Positions 1-9,830 of a DNA stretch of 64,000 bases are shown in pieces; the first letter of the stretch is position 1; each line of letters opens with the position of its first letter. Under the pieces are notes generated by a model. It was not told the origin of the DNA. It ran no database searches and saw nothing but the letters and a program-made list of their open reading frames with translations. A program made the translations under genes and the position numbers. The DNA is from SpSt-333 sp964371615 (GTDB lineage Bacteria; Bacteroidota; Ignavibacteria; UBA10030; UBA8401), in the NCBI GenBank assembly GCA_964371615.1, contig CAYJMS010000004.1, forward strand, positions 310,001-374,000, read 5' to 3'.

Positions 1-1488
1 ACCGAGTTTTTTTACGAACTCCGCAAGAGCGCGGAGCTTATCCGGATTCGGAACATCATGGATGCGGTAGACAAACGGAAGCACTGTTTTCTTCCCCTGC
101 ATCTCCGCAATGTGCAACGCCACGGTTTGGTTTGCCAGCAGCATGCATTCTTCCACAAGGCGATGGCTCTTCAGCCGTTTTTTAATCAGAATTTCGACCG
201 GCTTTCCTTGTTCGTCATACCGGAATTTTGCTTCGGGGGAATCGAAATCGATGCTGCCGTTCTTCATTCGCTTTTTATTGAGCAGCGAAGCAAGCGACCA
301 GATCTGGAGGAGTTCTTTTGCGAAATCACCTTTTGTTGTTTCCAGAATCTGTTCCACCTCTTCATACGTAAACCGGCGTTTGGAATTGATGACGCTCCGT
401 GCAAAGGAATGCTCTTTCACTTTCCCTTTCGGCGAGACAGTCATAAAACAGGTAAAGGCAAACCGGTCCACGTTCGGCATCAGGCTGCACAATCTGTTCG
501 AGAGTTTTTCCGGCAACATCGGCACAACCTGATTCGCGAGATAGACACTGGTTCCGCGTGTAAACGCTTCGTCGTCCAGCGCCGTGCCTTCCTTCACGTA
601 AGCGCTCACATCGGCAATATGCACCCCAAGCCGGTAATCTCCGTCGCGGGTCGTTTCAATTGACAGCGCGTCGTCGAAATCCTTCGCATCGTGCGGATCG
701 ATGGTAACAATGGTCATCGACCGCAGATCCAGCCGTCCGGCGATCTCCTGCGGCGAAAGTGTTTCCGGAATTCCTGAGACTTCCTCCTCGACCGCTTTAG
801 GAAACGATGTCGGCAGGCGGAATTTTTCGATGACCGAACGGACCTCGACAAACGGATCGCCTGCTTTCCCCAGCACCGCCTTGATCATTCCTTCGGGATT
901 CAGTTGCGGATTGTCCCACACGGTCAGTTCCACCAGCACTTTTTCCCCGGGCCGCGCACCGCCGAGCGATGACGGATCGATATAAATATCGCGCGGAATC
1001 GTCGGATCGTCCGGTAGGACAAAGTAAAAATTCTGGCTTCGTTGCAGCGTGCCGACAAAACCGGTTTGTGCCCGCTGTATGACGCGTACTACTTCACCCG
1101 CCGGCTGTTCCGATTCGGTACGCTTCTTTTTCCGGGCGGCAAACAGGGCGATCTCTACCGTATCACCGTTTAATGCTGTTCCGAGCGATTGACTGTCGAT
1201 CGCGATCTCTTCCGATTCATTCGTCGTTACAACGGCCGTCCCTTGTTTACTGATTCGAATAATGCCGACAATTCCTTTGGACGAGGGAGCGCTGCGGTGG
1301 TATCCCTTTTTCTTTGTCCAGGCAAGTTCTCCCTTATCCACCATTTTATGGAGAATATCCCGTAATACTTCAAATTCATGGTCGGCCGTAATCTGCAGCC
1401 GCCGTTTGAGTTCGCGGGATTTGAATCCATCGTGCGGATGTTTGGCGCAATAGGCAAGAATTTTGGCGCGAAGCTGCGATCGGTCCAT
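1..1488 (-). CDS. rnr: Ribonuclease R, 3' end cut off by window edge
   Basis: Processive 3'-5' exoribonuclease of the RNase II/R family, which degrades structured RNA in the cytoplasm. The frame is open for 496 codons from an ATG at 1488 to base 1 with no stop, so the C-terminal part (rest of RNB and S1 domains) lies outside the window. The N-terminus has a winged-helix-like segment, then cold-shock domains. The RNB domain starts near residue 263 with IDPHDAKDFDDA, the Asp cluster that binds the catalytic metals, followed by GVHIADVSAYV and, at the edge, PFVYRIHDVPNPDKL. The gene begins 10 bases after the tamB stop, so it is probably the last or a late gene of the rfaE1-rfaE2-tamB operon. Family identity is secure. 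RNase II rather than R is unlikely because of the long N-terminal extension. Confidence 0.95.
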   Translation of the reverse strand, partial: MDRSQLRAKILAYCAKHPHDGFKSRELKRRLQITADHEFEVLRDILHKMVDKGELAWTKKKGYHRSAPSSKGIVGIIRISKQGTAVVTTNESEEIAIDSQSLGTALNGDTVEIALFAARKKKRTESEQPAGEVVRVIQRAQTGFVGTLQRSQNFYFVLPDDPTIPRDIYIDPSSLGGARPGEKVLVELTVWDNPQLNPEGMIKAVLGKAGDPFVEVRSVIEKFRLPTSFPKAVEEEVSGIPETLSPQEIAGRLDLRSMTIVTIDPHDAKDFDDALSIETTRDGDYRLGVHIADVSAYVKEGTALDDEAFTRGTSVYLANQVVPMLPEKLSNRLCSLMPNVDRFAFTCFMTVSPKGKVKEHSFARSVINSKRRFTYEEVEQILETTKGDFAKELLQIWSLASLLNKKRMKNGSIDFDSPEAKFRYDEQGKPVEILIKKRLKSHRLVEECMLLANQTVALHIAEMQGKKTVLPFVYRIHDVPNPDKLRALAEFVKKLG

Positions 1489-1498
1489 GTCAGTCCTT

Positions 1499-4400
1499 TT
1501 AGAAAGTGAAGCGATAGAATATACGTGCACCGAGGATCGTGCGTGCCTGAATTGTATAATCGAATATTTCAGTTTTCTTTTCTACTTCGAGCATGAAATT
1601 GCGTTTTTGTTTGTCCCCCAGCGGTATTTCGACGCTGATGTTTGCGTTATTGACATCGGTAAAAACCCTGCCGCCGACGTTGACGTACGCATCGAGCACT
1701 TCCGCACCGATACGGATGTCGGGATCCGCGCCGACCTGCCGTACTTCAAATTTTTTGACGAACGGAATGCTGTTCCGTTGTACGAAATCCATTACATAAC
1801 TGGAGAGCAGGCTGTTGATATACGTTCCGCCGATGGTCGAGGCGAGCTGCTCGCTGATGCGGTCGCGGTCCTGCGCCGTCAATTCATCGCGGAATTTACC
1901 GGGAGTGCCGGGAGACGATGTCAGCAGAAACGAGATTGCATCGTTTTCGACATCGCCGGTCCGTTCGATCTCTTTTCCGCTCTGGTCGATCGTCTTCAAT
2001 CCCAGGTCAATTTGAGGAATGTTCCGGGTGCCGCCGATTTTCAGAGTCACGATCACTCGTTCCTCGCGGATGCAATCGCTTGTCGTGGGATTCGTACCGA
2101 CGCAATGGGTTCCTTCGTATGTGGCGAGAATGTTCAGTTGCGGGTTTTGCGGATCGCCGACAAAGGAGAGCGATCCGCTGGCATTGAATGTTTTGTAGAA
2201 TGTGTATTTCGATTCATTTCCGACATTGATCGTTCCCGTCAATCGAACGCCGCTTTCGTTTTTAACCATCGTCAGCTTTCCGTTCAGTTCGGCATATAAT
2301 TCTTCATATGCTCCGGCATTGGCATTAAAAATCATGTTGACCCGTACGGTACCGCTGGTCTGGATTGTCAACTCGTAGCCGAATCCGTCGAGAAATGTCC
2401 GGACATTGTCGTGCTGCGGTGCTGTCATCTGGTGTGCGAGCTGCACCAGGGATCCGAGCATGACAGAATCGACAACCGGTTTCGATGTATCGTCGACGAA
2501 TTCGACGACATTGTATATAGAGGAGGAATATGCCGACGCCTGCTGTGTCGGCGGAAACGTGAGCGACGCCTGTCGCACCAAAACAATGCCGGTAATACGG
2601 GACTTCTGAAAATTTCCGTCGAATCGGAGGCTGTCGTCGCCGGTGGATGCGATCAACGTTCCAAAGAATGACGATCCGGGCGTGCGTGAGCGTTCCTGCA
2701 ACACCAGTAATTCGCCTCGTGCCCGTAAGTGGTAAACATCCGGCACGAATCCATCCAAATCTATGTACCCGCCTACGTCCATGCTGCTGGCAGCGTAATC
2801 CGTCGGTGTGTTCGAAATCCTGAAATCGGAGAAGGTCACCCTCTTGTCTGTAAATTGTATCGTCCCTCCGGCATGATACGGAATGCCGGACATTTCAAGA
2901 ACGAAAACACCACTGTCCAGTACCGCTGTTCCGTTAATCTGTGGGTCCCGCAGCGATCCGGTGATTTGAATTTGACTTCGCACTTTCCCCGTCATATCGG
3001 TCAGTTCGGGAATGAACGGATCGAGCACCGCCATTCTGAGATTGGAAGTCGATACTTCAATGTTTAATCCGGGAATCCCTGTTCGATCGTCGACGGAAAC
3101 GAATCGCAGGTCAATGGGAATGACGCCGTTCAGTTCAAGATCCGGCGGCAGGGTCGAATCGGTTGCGCTCTGCACCGAAATCGATGCCCGTCCGATTTTA
3201 TCCTGATACTGCAGCGCACCGATGAATGATCCGATGGCGGTTTGGTCGTACGATAGATCCGTACCAGTCACATCAATCGATAATCGCGGATTGTCGGTTG
3301 TACCGGTAACGGATGCGGATGCATCCACTGTTCCGCCAAATTTCGCCGCCGCTTCACGAAACTGCGATGATGTGGAAAAATAGGAGAGGTCCGCCAGCGA
3401 GAAGCCGGTGACAGACGCCAGCACATCGATCGATCCGTTAAATGCGAATATTCCGTCGACAAACATTGATTCGCCGTTATGAACGATCAATGCCGAATCG
3501 ACCTTAATACCTTTGCGCGACAGGGTCGCCGTAATGGGGCGGATGTTTTGCACTTCAAATCCCTGGAATTTAAAGAGGAGTTTTGCGAGAGATAATTGCT
3601 CCGATTCGCCGGTAACGCTGACACCCCCCTCAATACCCATCGACATAGTCGTATCGATATCAGAATACGCGCTATAGGAACCGTTCTTACCGTCGTAGCG
3701 TATATCAACCTTTGGGAACCGCAACACCGTCCGATTGATGCCGACTTCGAATCCTTCAAGATTCAACTGCAAAGCGATCGGTAACGGATGGTCGTGGTCC
3801 GCTGAATCTATATCTATTAAATGATACCGCAACGATGTTTGTAATGCCTGAACAACTGTCGAATCCTGAATGAAAAGGCCCTTCTGAAGTTGAAGATCTC
3901 CGGCAAATTCCGTTTTATTGTGAAAATCCCTGAGCGAGCCTTCAAACGTACCCTGCGCATCAAACATCGGCAGTTGGAAAAATACCGATATCGGCTGCAG
4001 ATTCTTCAGTGAGATTCGATAGGCAATCTCTTGAGGTGCTGATTCAACCGGCAGTCCAATGCTGTCGCCCGCAGGGCGAATCGTGAAATTCGAATCGACG
4101 ACCTGCCGCTGATAGGAATAGAGGCGGATCATTTGATCGATCCCCTTCTTTAACACATCGACAAATCCTAAAACGGTAAATCGGCCGGTCAGTTCGGCAT
4201 CGGCAATGGGCGATCGGAGAGTGATTCGCCGGGCGTCGGCGGAATCCATTTCCACGAGCATGGTGACACTGCTGCTGTCAAAGGCAAAGTCGCGAAACGA
4301 AGACGGCAGCACGGTCACGGCGGTATGAGAAATACCGTCCAGTACATCCAAAGAACGGGCCGTGCGGTTAATATCGAATGAAAGCCGGGAAACGTAGTAT

Positions 4401-5995
4401 TCATCGTTCAGAATCGGCGCAAGATTCAGATTCCGGACGCGCGAGGAAAACATGTATGCCGGTTCCTCTCTCCGAAAATCCACTACCGTCGTTGCTTCCA
4501 AACTCCCCTCGCTCGATGCAATCTTTACGTCGGCATCTATCGTACGTTCTTTGGCCTTCAGATCGATTGTCGCAGAAGAGACATCGATTCCGCGGAATTC
4601 CGATGAGTCGATCTCAACCGTAAGCGCGGTATGCAGCTGCGCGATGGACGTTCCGCTTCCTTCGATGAATGCTTTCGTATTCAATCGTGAACGGAGTTCC
4701 GACGTGGCAAAAATCTTCTCGAGGTTTACGTCGCTGCCGGCAAGGAAACCTTTATAATGAAGGTTTTCCTCGGTGATCAGCATCTGGCCGTCCACCGTCA
4801 CCGTTCCGGCAGCAGACTTCACTGTCGAGATCACCATGAAATCCAGCGGTTTCCCGACGTACTGAAAATCCAGCGTCAACGGACCCAGCCGGTTGAATTC
4901 CGGAATGTTAAAAAACGGCAGCAGCTCCGGTACGTCGGTAGGATTGATCGTGCTTTGCTTTGAAACGATGTTCAGGCGGAGTTCTTTGGGGTGATGAATA
5001 TTCGACACTGTGCCGGACAGATGAAGATCGGTCTGTGCGAACGATGCATTTAATTGCCGTACATTTAACTGTCCAAATGTTCCCTGGAAATCGCCGTCAA
5101 TCTCCACGCTGCCGCGTAAAAAATAGAGGACCGGAAGAAACGTGTGCAAATCGTTCATTGCCACCATCGACCGGCCGAGCGTCAACTCCGTCGGCGCGTT
5201 CTCAAACTCTTTCAAGTTACGGATGGAAAGGACGTCGACGCCGCTGACCTGCGCATCCACCGTCACCTTGCTGTCGGGTGTGTTCACCGATAGGCGCGAG
5301 ACCCGCGTCGTATCGTGGGAGTGAAATACCTGTGCCGAAAGTCCAATCAGATGAAAGTCCTCTTTCGGTGACCGGAATGCCAACCGTGAAAGATCGGCCA
5401 GTAATTGGTCCGGCGAATAGAATGCCGATGCTTCCAGTTCGATCTGATCGACGCGGATGTTCGAATAATTGACCGAGCGTCTCCCGTCCACCGTCACCGT
5501 GGTGGAATAATCCCCGGTGGAGTCCACCATCCGGAATTTTCCATTCAGTATCGTGATCTTCTGTGCATCGATAATCCATGCGGAAGAGAGCGTGTCGACG
5601 GTCGTGTCGGTTTTAGCGATCCGACTGACGTTCCACACTCCTCCTTTGGTGCGGTACAGCGATACGACGGGATTGACAATGGTGAGAGAGTCGACGGTCA
5701 CCCGATTGCGCAGCAGATCGAGCAGGTCGTACTTCACCGAAATCTGTCCTGATTCCACAAACGGCGCATCATCGATATAGATCATCAATGTATCGACAGA
5801 AAAGCCGGTGATGATGCTTCCTTTTATTTCACCGATATAGACGGAAGCGGTGAGATTATTCTTGACGGTTTCATACACCAACGAACGGAGATTGGCGCGA
5901 AATGCCGCGGATTGGGTGTATCCGGCCAGCAGAACAATAAGCAGAAAAACGGACAGGAAAGAATAGAAAACTATTTTCGATACTTTTTTGGTCAT
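1499..5995 (-). CDS. tamB: TamB-like translocation and assembly module protein
   Basis: Very large inner-membrane-anchored AsmA/TamB family protein (1498 residues) that spans the periplasm. Family members have been linked to outer membrane protein insertion and lipid transport. One hydrophobic anchor (about residues 8-28) is followed by more than 1300 residues of repetitive beta-strand sequence, and the last 350 residues look like the TamB (DUF490) domain, ending in an aromatic Phe (IFYRFTF), typical of the family. The ATG lies 3 bases after the rfaE2 stop, and the AGGTA ribosome binding site overlaps that stop, so translation is likely coupled. No TamA/BamA gene is in the window. The family is clear from length and layout; whether it works in protein or lipid transport cannot be read from sequence. 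Confidence 0.88.
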   Translation of the reverse strand: MTKKVSKIVFYSFLSVFLLIVLLAGYTQSAAFRANLRSLVYETVKNNLTASVYIGEIKGSIITGFSVDTLMIYIDDAPFVESGQISVKYDLLDLLRNRVTVDSLTIVNPVVSLYRTKGGVWNVSRIAKTDTTVDTLSSAWIIDAQKITILNGKFRMVDSTGDYSTTVTVDGRRSVNYSNIRVDQIELEASAFYSPDQLLADLSRLAFRSPKEDFHLIGLSAQVFHSHDTTRVSRLSVNTPDSKVTVDAQVSGVDVLSIRNLKEFENAPTELTLGRSMVAMNDLHTFLPVLYFLRGSVEIDGDFQGTFGQLNVRQLNASFAQTDLHLSGTVSNIHHPKELRLNIVSKQSTINPTDVPELLPFFNIPEFNRLGPLTLDFQYVGKPLDFMVISTVKSAAGTVTVDGQMLITEENLHYKGFLAGSDVNLEKIFATSELRSRLNTKAFIEGSGTSIAQLHTALTVEIDSSEFRGIDVSSATIDLKAKERTIDADVKIASSEGSLEATTVVDFRREEPAYMFSSRVRNLNLAPILNDEYYVSRLSFDINRTARSLDVLDGISHTAVTVLPSSFRDFAFDSSSVTMLVEMDSADARRITLRSPIADAELTGRFTVLGFVDVLKKGIDQMIRLYSYQRQVVDSNFTIRPAGDSIGLPVESAPQEIAYRISLKNLQPISVFFQLPMFDAQGTFEGSLRDFHNKTEFAGDLQLQKGLFIQDSTVVQALQTSLRYHLIDIDSADHDHPLPIALQLNLEGFEVGINRTVLRFPKVDIRYDGKNGSYSAYSDIDTTMSMGIEGGVSVTGESEQLSLAKLLFKFQGFEVQNIRPITATLSRKGIKVDSALIVHNGESMFVDGIFAFNGSIDVLASVTGFSLADLSYFSTSSQFREAAAKFGGTVDASASVTGTTDNPRLSIDVTGTDLSYDQTAIGSFIGALQYQDKIGRASISVQSATDSTLPPDLELNGVIPIDLRFVSVDDRTGIPGLNIEVSTSNLRMAVLDPFIPELTDMTGKVRSQIQITGSLRDPQINGTAVLDSGVFVLEMSGIPYHAGGTIQFTDKRVTFSDFRISNTPTDYAASSMDVGGYIDLDGFVPDVYHLRARGELLVLQERSRTPGSSFFGTLIASTGDDSLRFDGNFQKSRITGIVLVRQASLTFPPTQQASAYSSSIYNVVEFVDDTSKPVVDSVMLGSLVQLAHQMTAPQHDNVRTFLDGFGYELTIQTSGTVRVNMIFNANAGAYEELYAELNGKLTMVKNESGVRLTGTINVGNESKYTFYKTFNASGSLSFVGDPQNPQLNILATYEGTHCVGTNPTTSDCIREERVIVTLKIGGTRNIPQIDLGLKTIDQSGKEIERTGDVENDAISFLLTSSPGTPGKFRDELTAQDRDRISEQLASTIGGTYINSLLSSYVMDFVQRNSIPFVKKFEVRQVGADPDIRIGAEVLDAYVNVGGRVFTDVNNANISVEIPLGDKQKRNFMLEVEKKTEIFDYTIQARTILGARIFYRFTF

Positions 5996-5998
5996 TAC

Positions 5999-6481
5999 CT
6001 ATTTCTTCACAAACCTGCTCACAATCGTATCCACAATAGAGGTGGTAGAACGCTCGGGTACAAATTCGATGGTCTGCACTTTTCCGCCGGCGTGTTCCAC
6101 CACGTCTTTGCCGACGATATTTTCCGGTGTATAATCGGCACCTTTCACCAGTACTTCCGGCACGACGGCAGTAATAAGATCAATCGGCGTGTCCTCGTCG
6201 AACAGGCAGACGGCATCGACGCTGGCGAGTTGCGAAATAATGAACGCACGGTCCTCTTCCCGGACAATCGGCCGAAGAGGTCCTTTCAGACGCTGTACCG
6301 AGAGATCGGAATTGACACCGACGACCAGAATATCTCCGAGATTTTTTGCCGCATTCAGGTACTCGACATGTCCGCGATGCAGAATGTCGAACACACCGTT
6401 AGTAAAGACAACGCGCTTATTGGTGCGTTTCCAATCGGATCGGAGGGCATGTAATGCCTTCTGAGTGTACACTTTCCCCAT
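5999..6481 (-). CDS. rfaE2: D-glycero-beta-D-manno-heptose 1-phosphate adenylyltransferase
   Basis: Cytidylyltransferase-fold enzyme that transfers AMP from ATP to heptose 1-phosphate, a step to ADP-heptose for the lipopolysaccharide core. The 160-residue protein has the nucleotidyltransferase HxGH signature (DILHRGHVEYL, near residue 35) and the C-terminal RSTTSIV motif. In Escherichia coli this activity is the C-terminal half of HldE; here it is a separate gene directly after the kinase gene, separated by 6 bases, so the bifunctional enzyme is split. ATG at 6481. The pair implies that this cell makes a heptose-containing surface glycan. Confidence 0.93.
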   Translation of the reverse strand: MGKVYTQKALHALRSDWKRTNKRVVFTNGVFDILHRGHVEYLNAAKNLGDILVVGVNSDLSVQRLKGPLRPIVREEDRAFIISQLASVDAVCLFDEDTPIDLITAVVPEVLVKGADYTPENIVGKDVVEHAGGKVQTIEFVPERSTTSIVDTIVSRFVKK

Positions 6482-6487
6482 ACAAAA

Positions 6488-7474
6488 CTATTCTTTCGGT
6501 TGTGTAATTGCGGCGCGAAGTTGTTCCGGATCAATCGGAACGATACCCACTTCGCCGCAAACAATTCCCCCCGCAATATTGGCGAGAAGGGACGCTTCCG
6601 ACACCGTTGCGCCGGATGCCAGCATAGCGGTTAATGTGGCAATAACTGTGTCTCCCGCCCCGGACACATCCGCGACGGTGCGGGCATGCGTCGGTATGTG
6701 AGTGACTGTTCCGTTCTTTTCGAAAAGGGTCATCCCTTTTTCGCTGCGGGTGAGCAGCACGTTGTCCGCATTCAGTTTCTCACGGAGCGCCGTTCCCGCC
6801 GCCAGCACATCTTTTTCCGTGTGTAATTTCTTTCCGAGGGCTTCTTCCGTCTCTTTTTTATTCGGTTTGAAAACGGTAACGTTCCGGTATTCGAAGAAAT
6901 TGTTGAACTTCGGATCGATGGTGACCGGCGTGCTGTGTTTCTGCGCCAGTCCGATAATTGCATGAATCAGATCCTTTACCACCACTCCTTTGTTGTAATC
7001 CTCGATAATGATCCCGTCCAGTGAACCGATGTTTTTCTCGAGCACCGAAAGAATTTGCTGCTGCACTGTGCTGCTCACATCGCGTTTTTCTTCTCTGTCG
7101 ATCCGGACCACATGCTGATTGTGGGCCATTACCCGGGTTTTTACCGTGGTCGGACGAGTAGGATCGGTGATGATGCCGTCGGAGGATGTATGCTGCGATT
7201 CCAGAATGCTTTGCAGCTCTGTTCCGTTTGCGTCATTGCCGATGACCCCGACCAGCAGTGCCTGTGCGCCGATGGAAGTGATGTTTAATGCAACATTCGC
7301 AGCGCCGCCAAGCCGCGAGGATTCACTCTCTACTTCGACCACCGGCACCGGTGCTTCGGGCGAAATCCGCGACACTGATCCCCACACGTAGCGGTCGAGC
7401 ATCACATCGCCGACGATGGCAATGCGCTTCTTTTTTATCCCATTTAAAAGCACAGCAACACGGGCAGCATTCAT
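6488..7474 (-). CDS. rfaE1: D-glycero-beta-D-manno-heptose-7-phosphate kinase
   Basis: PfkB/ribokinase-family sugar kinase that phosphorylates heptose 7-phosphate at C1 in ADP-heptose synthesis. The 328-residue protein has the N-terminal GGAANVALN signature and the C-terminal DVSGAGDTVIA motif, where Asp is the catalytic base and GAGD forms the anion hole. It matches the first half of E. coli HldE. It is the first gene of the operon rfaE1-rfaE2-tamB-rnr. ATG at 7474 has an AGAAG ribosome binding site 8 bases upstream. A candidate promoter with a 17-base spacer lies at 7509-7537, giving a leader of about 28 bases. Confidence 0.93.
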   Translation of the reverse strand: MNAARVAVLLNGIKKKRIAIVGDVMLDRYVWGSVSRISPEAPVPVVEVESESSRLGGAANVALNITSIGAQALLVGVIGNDANGTELQSILESQHTSSDGIITDPTRPTTVKTRVMAHNQHVVRIDREEKRDVSSTVQQQILSVLEKNIGSLDGIIIEDYNKGVVVKDLIHAIIGLAQKHSTPVTIDPKFNNFFEYRNVTVFKPNKKETEEALGKKLHTEKDVLAAGTALREKLNADNVLLTRSEKGMTLFEKNGTVTHIPTHARTVADVSGAGDTVIATLTAMLASGATVSEASLLANIAGGIVCGEVGIVPIDPEQLRAAITQPKE

Positions 7475-7508
7475 AATTCTTCTTTAAATATATTTTTTGT
7501 TGAAATTT

Positions 7509-7537
7509 AATATACCCAATATTCCATCCACTATCAA
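7509..7537 (-). promoter_or_regulatory. Candidate sigma-70-type promoter of the rfaE1 operon
   Basis: On the minus strand, TTGATA (7532-7537) and TATATT (7509-7514) are separated by exactly 17 bases. The predicted start of transcription is near 7502, about 28 bases before the rfaE1 ATG. Similar boxes with the same spacer precede several other genes in the window, which supports the call, but no experimental evidence is available. Confidence 0.5.
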
Positions 7538-7546
7538 CGAGCGTAT

Positions 7547-7582
7547 AACACAAAACCCCAATAGATATTGGGGTTTTGTGTT
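7547..7582 (-). terminator. Rho-independent-type hairpin ending the 7655-12878 genes
   Basis: A perfect 16-base-pair stem (7547-7562 with 7567-7582) around the four-base loop AGAT lies about 70 bases after the stop codon at 7655. The stem has AAAACCCC/GGGGTTTT arms, so a U-rich stretch is built into the hairpin on either strand. It separates the outer-membrane cassette from the rfaE1 operon and overlaps the -35 side of the rfaE1 promoter region only at its edge. Confidence 0.75.
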
Positions 7583-7654
7583 ATTGTTCAACAGCAATCG
7601 AATCAACGCTACGATTCGTCCGAGAATTATATTGTACCTTTCCTCGGCGGGTAT

Positions 7655-9799
7655 TTAGCGGATAATAATGAGCTTTTGTATCGCCGTTTCGCCCTTTTTA
7701 TATCCTGTTCCGGTTACCGGATCGGTATAATCCTGCGTAACTAAAAAATGGACAATATACACACCGCTGACCACCACCTGCCGCGACGACGTAATCGAAT
7801 TCCACGCCTGATCGCCGCTACCGTCTTCATGACTGATGGTATTGATCAAATCTCCATTCTCTGTATAAATACTAATGAGGCAATGTCCGGGAATATTTAA
7901 AAACATGATCTTATCGGGTTCACCGGGATATTGCATATCTTGTGCTGCGATATTATAGGGATTGGGTACTATGCGAACTGATTGCAACGATTCGCCAGCT
8001 TTACGGCGGAGATATGCCGGTTGATTGGTTTTTGTATAGAATCGGCTGCTCATCAGTATACCGGCAGGATTCGGTCCTCCCGTAATATTGGTGCTCCCGT
8101 CGGTGAACGCTGAAACATAATAATAATATGAAAAACCTCGCTGCGGCGAAACATCGACGTACTCATTCACGGAGGGACCAACGCTGGCTATCTCTGTAAA
8201 TGTTGTATCGGGTTTTCCTACTGCACGAAAAATTTTATATCCCCCAAATCCCGGGGTCCCTTGATTCGGACTGCTTTCCCATGACAGCGTAATTCTATCG
8301 CCGCCCGACGTCACATTCACTAACGGCGGCGGCAAAGGAGCTTCCGGAATGGTATAGCCAAGATCATAATTCCGCTTCGCCCTGCTGAACGTCTGCATGA
8401 TCGAATCCCTTCCGGTATACACCCAGGTGTTTTTGTACACATCTTTATCTGTGGTAGTTGTTCCGTTCGGTAACGTGAATGGACCGTTGTCGCTCGGATT
8501 GTCGTACGCATTCTTCCATCGAGCGCCGATTTGATACGCAGTTTCACGGTTTAATCCGGAAACTCCTTCGGCAACAACAATCACTACGCTATCACCGGGA
8601 GCAATATCAAACGGACCGTAATTAATCCATAGATTCGTACCTCCACCATCGCCATGCACCAACCAGGGATCTGGTTTTGTTGACATATATACTTCATCAA
8701 ATCGCTCCGTCGGACTTCCAAGGCCTTTGTAGGGTGTACCGCTCAGCATCTTGTACATATCAATATGGAACGGCAATGTACCGATCGACATATCTCCGAG
8801 GCTGGGATATGTGTCGCCAGCATGCCAACCGAGAGTATTCGGCTGGTTTGGATCGTCGCTCTTATCCGAAGCGCTTTTGTCGACATGTAATGTGACGATT
8901 CCGGCAAATTGGACCGCGCACAGCCGACCATCGGCCGTTCGGTACGGTCCGCCGATATTGTCAAAGGTATTGTTCGCCGACTGACCTGCCCACGCATATC
9001 CGGCACGAAGCCATTGGGGAATCGGATTCGCTTCAGTGATGACGTCATTCATATGTTGGGAATAATCTTCACCGCGTTTTGTCACCCACGTATGTTTTCC
9101 CCAATCCTGCCCATCGGCGATCCGAAATGCTCCTTCTCTGCTGACGCTATAGCGGATGCTGAATCCGAATCGGAATCCTTTGACCGTGCTATTAAGAACC
9201 TGGTTCGTCGTCGCGTTGACATATCCGGTATTTTTAAACGTGAATTCTTTGATGAAATAATTGTCATGATACTGCTGGCTGAAAGCAAGTATTCTGCGCG
9301 TCATCGTGATGCCCATCGAGGTGTTCACAACGTTGGTGACGATACGATCGGCTATCTGGTTCGGATCAATCTCGTCGATTTCGCTTCTATACGGTGCGTT
9401 GACATCGTTGCCATCAACATACACGATCGGCAGATCGATCTTTGCAGTCTGTTTGTTCATCATCGGAAAAAGTGAAGAACCTGCATACGTTGCAGCAAAG
9501 TTGACGCAATAATTTTCCCAGTTTTGGCCTTTCGAATCGGTAAAATCCTGACAGCCGATCCACTGTCGTTCTATGACGGCATTATCCTGATTGGGATAGT
9601 CGGACGGCCACGTCAGACCTTCGTAATACACGTCGTTCCAGGCTCGTTCTGCTCCGTACGCCGTAAATCTGCTCTGCAATGATCCTATACTGATATACCG
9701 TTTCTGTGTTTCGGGCACTTGTGCGTACAAAGTGAACGCTACCATTCCAATAAGAAAAGACGTTGCATAAAGAGTAAAATGAAAACGATTAAATAGCAT
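7655..9799 (-). CDS. Secreted FN3 protein with variant sorting tail (set A)
   Basis: Secreted or surface protein of 714 residues, function unknown. An N-terminal signal peptide is followed by a large unassigned domain, with conserved stretches such as IVYVDGN and NVVNTSMGITMTRRI and a DKSDD-NQP motif. A fibronectin type III domain begins around NVTSGGDRITLSWE. The C-terminal 100 residues resemble a type A T9SS tail or FlgD Ig-like fold, but with VPNPYN in place of NYPNPF and the ending KLIIIR. The start was placed at the ATG at 9799 because a GGAG site sits 7 bases upstream and the signal peptide follows; a longer GTG-initiated frame exists. It lies 31 bases after the TonB receptor gene. A clear paralogue is at 19327-21417. 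A structural or substrate-binding role is inference. Confidence 0.85.
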   Translation of the reverse strand: MLFNRFHFTLYATSFLIGMVAFTLYAQVPETQKRYISIGSLQSRFTAYGAERAWNDVYYEGLTWPSDYPNQDNAVIERQWIGCQDFTDSKGQNWENYCVNFAATYAGSSLFPMMNKQTAKIDLPIVYVDGNDVNAPYRSEIDEIDPNQIADRIVTNVVNTSMGITMTRRILAFSQQYHDNYFIKEFTFKNTGYVNATTNQVLNSTVKGFRFGFSIRYSVSREGAFRIADGQDWGKHTWVTKRGEDYSQHMNDVITEANPIPQWLRAGYAWAGQSANNTFDNIGGPYRTADGRLCAVQFAGIVTLHVDKSASDKSDDPNQPNTLGWHAGDTYPSLGDMSIGTLPFHIDMYKMLSGTPYKGLGSPTERFDEVYMSTKPDPWLVHGDGGGTNLWINYGPFDIAPGDSVVIVVAEGVSGLNRETAYQIGARWKNAYDNPSDNGPFTLPNGTTTTDKDVYKNTWVYTGRDSIMQTFSRAKRNYDLGYTIPEAPLPPPLVNVTSGGDRITLSWESSPNQGTPGFGGYKIFRAVGKPDTTFTEIASVGPSVNEYVDVSPQRGFSYYYYVSAFTDGSTNITGGPNPAGILMSSRFYTKTNQPAYLRRKAGESLQSVRIVPNPYNIAAQDMQYPGEPDKIMFLNIPGHCLISIYTENGDLINTISHEDGSGDQAWNSITSSRQVVVSGVYIVHFLVTQDYTDPVTGTGYKKGETAIQKLIIIR

Positions 9800-9830
9800 T
9801 GCAATTCTCCTTTTTTCAGAACATGTCAAA

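Noticed and set aside
1463..2299. 278-codon open frame on the plus strand
   Set aside because: Antisense to tamB, no recognisable protein features.
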